The notes beneath the pieces were generated by a model. The model saw only the letters and a program-made list of their open reading frames with translations, was not told the origin of the DNA and did not search any database. Of a stretch of DNA of 64,000 bases, positions 63,964 through 64,000 are shown in pieces. Every line of letters begins with the position of its first letter. Within the stretch, counting starts at the first letter, position 1. This stretch comes from an uncultured Lentisphaerota bacterium. GTDB taxonomy: Bacteria > Verrucomicrobiota > Kiritimatiellia > CAIQIC01. The translations under genes and the position numbers were made by a program. The stretch lies in the NCBI GenBank assembly GCA_903889245.1, contig CAISWQ010000044.1:78834-142833 (forward strand), written 5' to 3'.

Positions 63964-64000
63964 TTGAGCGCGGTTGGCGGGGTGCGCCGACCCAAAAGGA

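Overview
The window is a high-GC bacterial chromosome segment, most likely from the Planctomycetes–Verrucomicrobia superphylum (Verrucomicrobiota/Kiritimatiellota type). This rests on gene content: sulfatase, TAT-exported metallophosphoesterases, ROK/Gfo-Idh/DegT sugar genes, aroA-cmk-plsC order and an LpxL-like acyltransferase implying a Gram-negative envelope. An oxygen-sensitive ribonucleotide reductase (NrdD/NrdG) points to an anaerobe or facultative anaerobe. No rRNA, tRNA, CRISPR array, phage or intact insertion sequence was recognised.

Layout. 1–13.3 kb: surface-polysaccharide cluster (two radical SAM proteins, a split transketolase, a His-type sugar 3-dehydratase, two glycosyltransferases, an SGNH-like protein, GHMP sugar kinase, two NDP-sugar epimerase-type enzymes). 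13.3–22 kb: LarA-like protein, small membrane protein, lipoprotein, secreted metzincin-like protein, secreted alpha-galactosidase-like enzyme, TcdA. 22–33 kb: housekeeping (RsmE, Fe-alcohol dehydrogenase, RlmN), a large secreted glycosidase-like protein, and the anaerobic ribonucleotide reductase group with an NrdR-box promoter. 33–42 kb: hisC-tyrA-aroA-cmk-plsC, then LpxL-like acyltransferase, HAD phosphatase and membrane proteins. 42–60.6 kb: a co-directional amino-sugar locus: ROK regulator, ROK kinase, PIG-L deacetylase, DegT aminotransferase, Gfo/Idh oxidoreductase, NagB, sugar transporter, N-acetylhexosamine-kinase-like protein and epimerase, followed by exported hydrolases (two phosphoesterases, sulfatase, M60 mucinase-like protease, GH20 hexosaminidase). 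The set reads as a mucin or sulfated-glycan foraging system. 60.6–64 kb: a possible nucleotidyltransferase toxin pair, gene relics, a phosphoesterase and LpdA.

The most unusual content is not a gene. A palindrome (TTTTCCAAGGCTTGGAAAA and variants) occurs 37 times by my count, only between 14.5 and 58.7 kb, in arrays. All 25 centre-to-centre distances in the nine multi-copy arrays are 31 or 32 bp, i.e. three helical turns; one further pair inside rsmE is 21 bp apart (two turns). The palindrome has no stop codon in any of six frames. Arrays lie upstream of genes, where the last copy can supply a promoter -35 hexamer, and also run into coding sequence, where they encode most of the signal peptides of three neighbouring secreted enzymes. 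Three further hairpin-pair repeat families and several low-complexity tracts sit next to start codons; two of the hairpin elements are carried in frame inside rsmE and an alcohol dehydrogenase gene.
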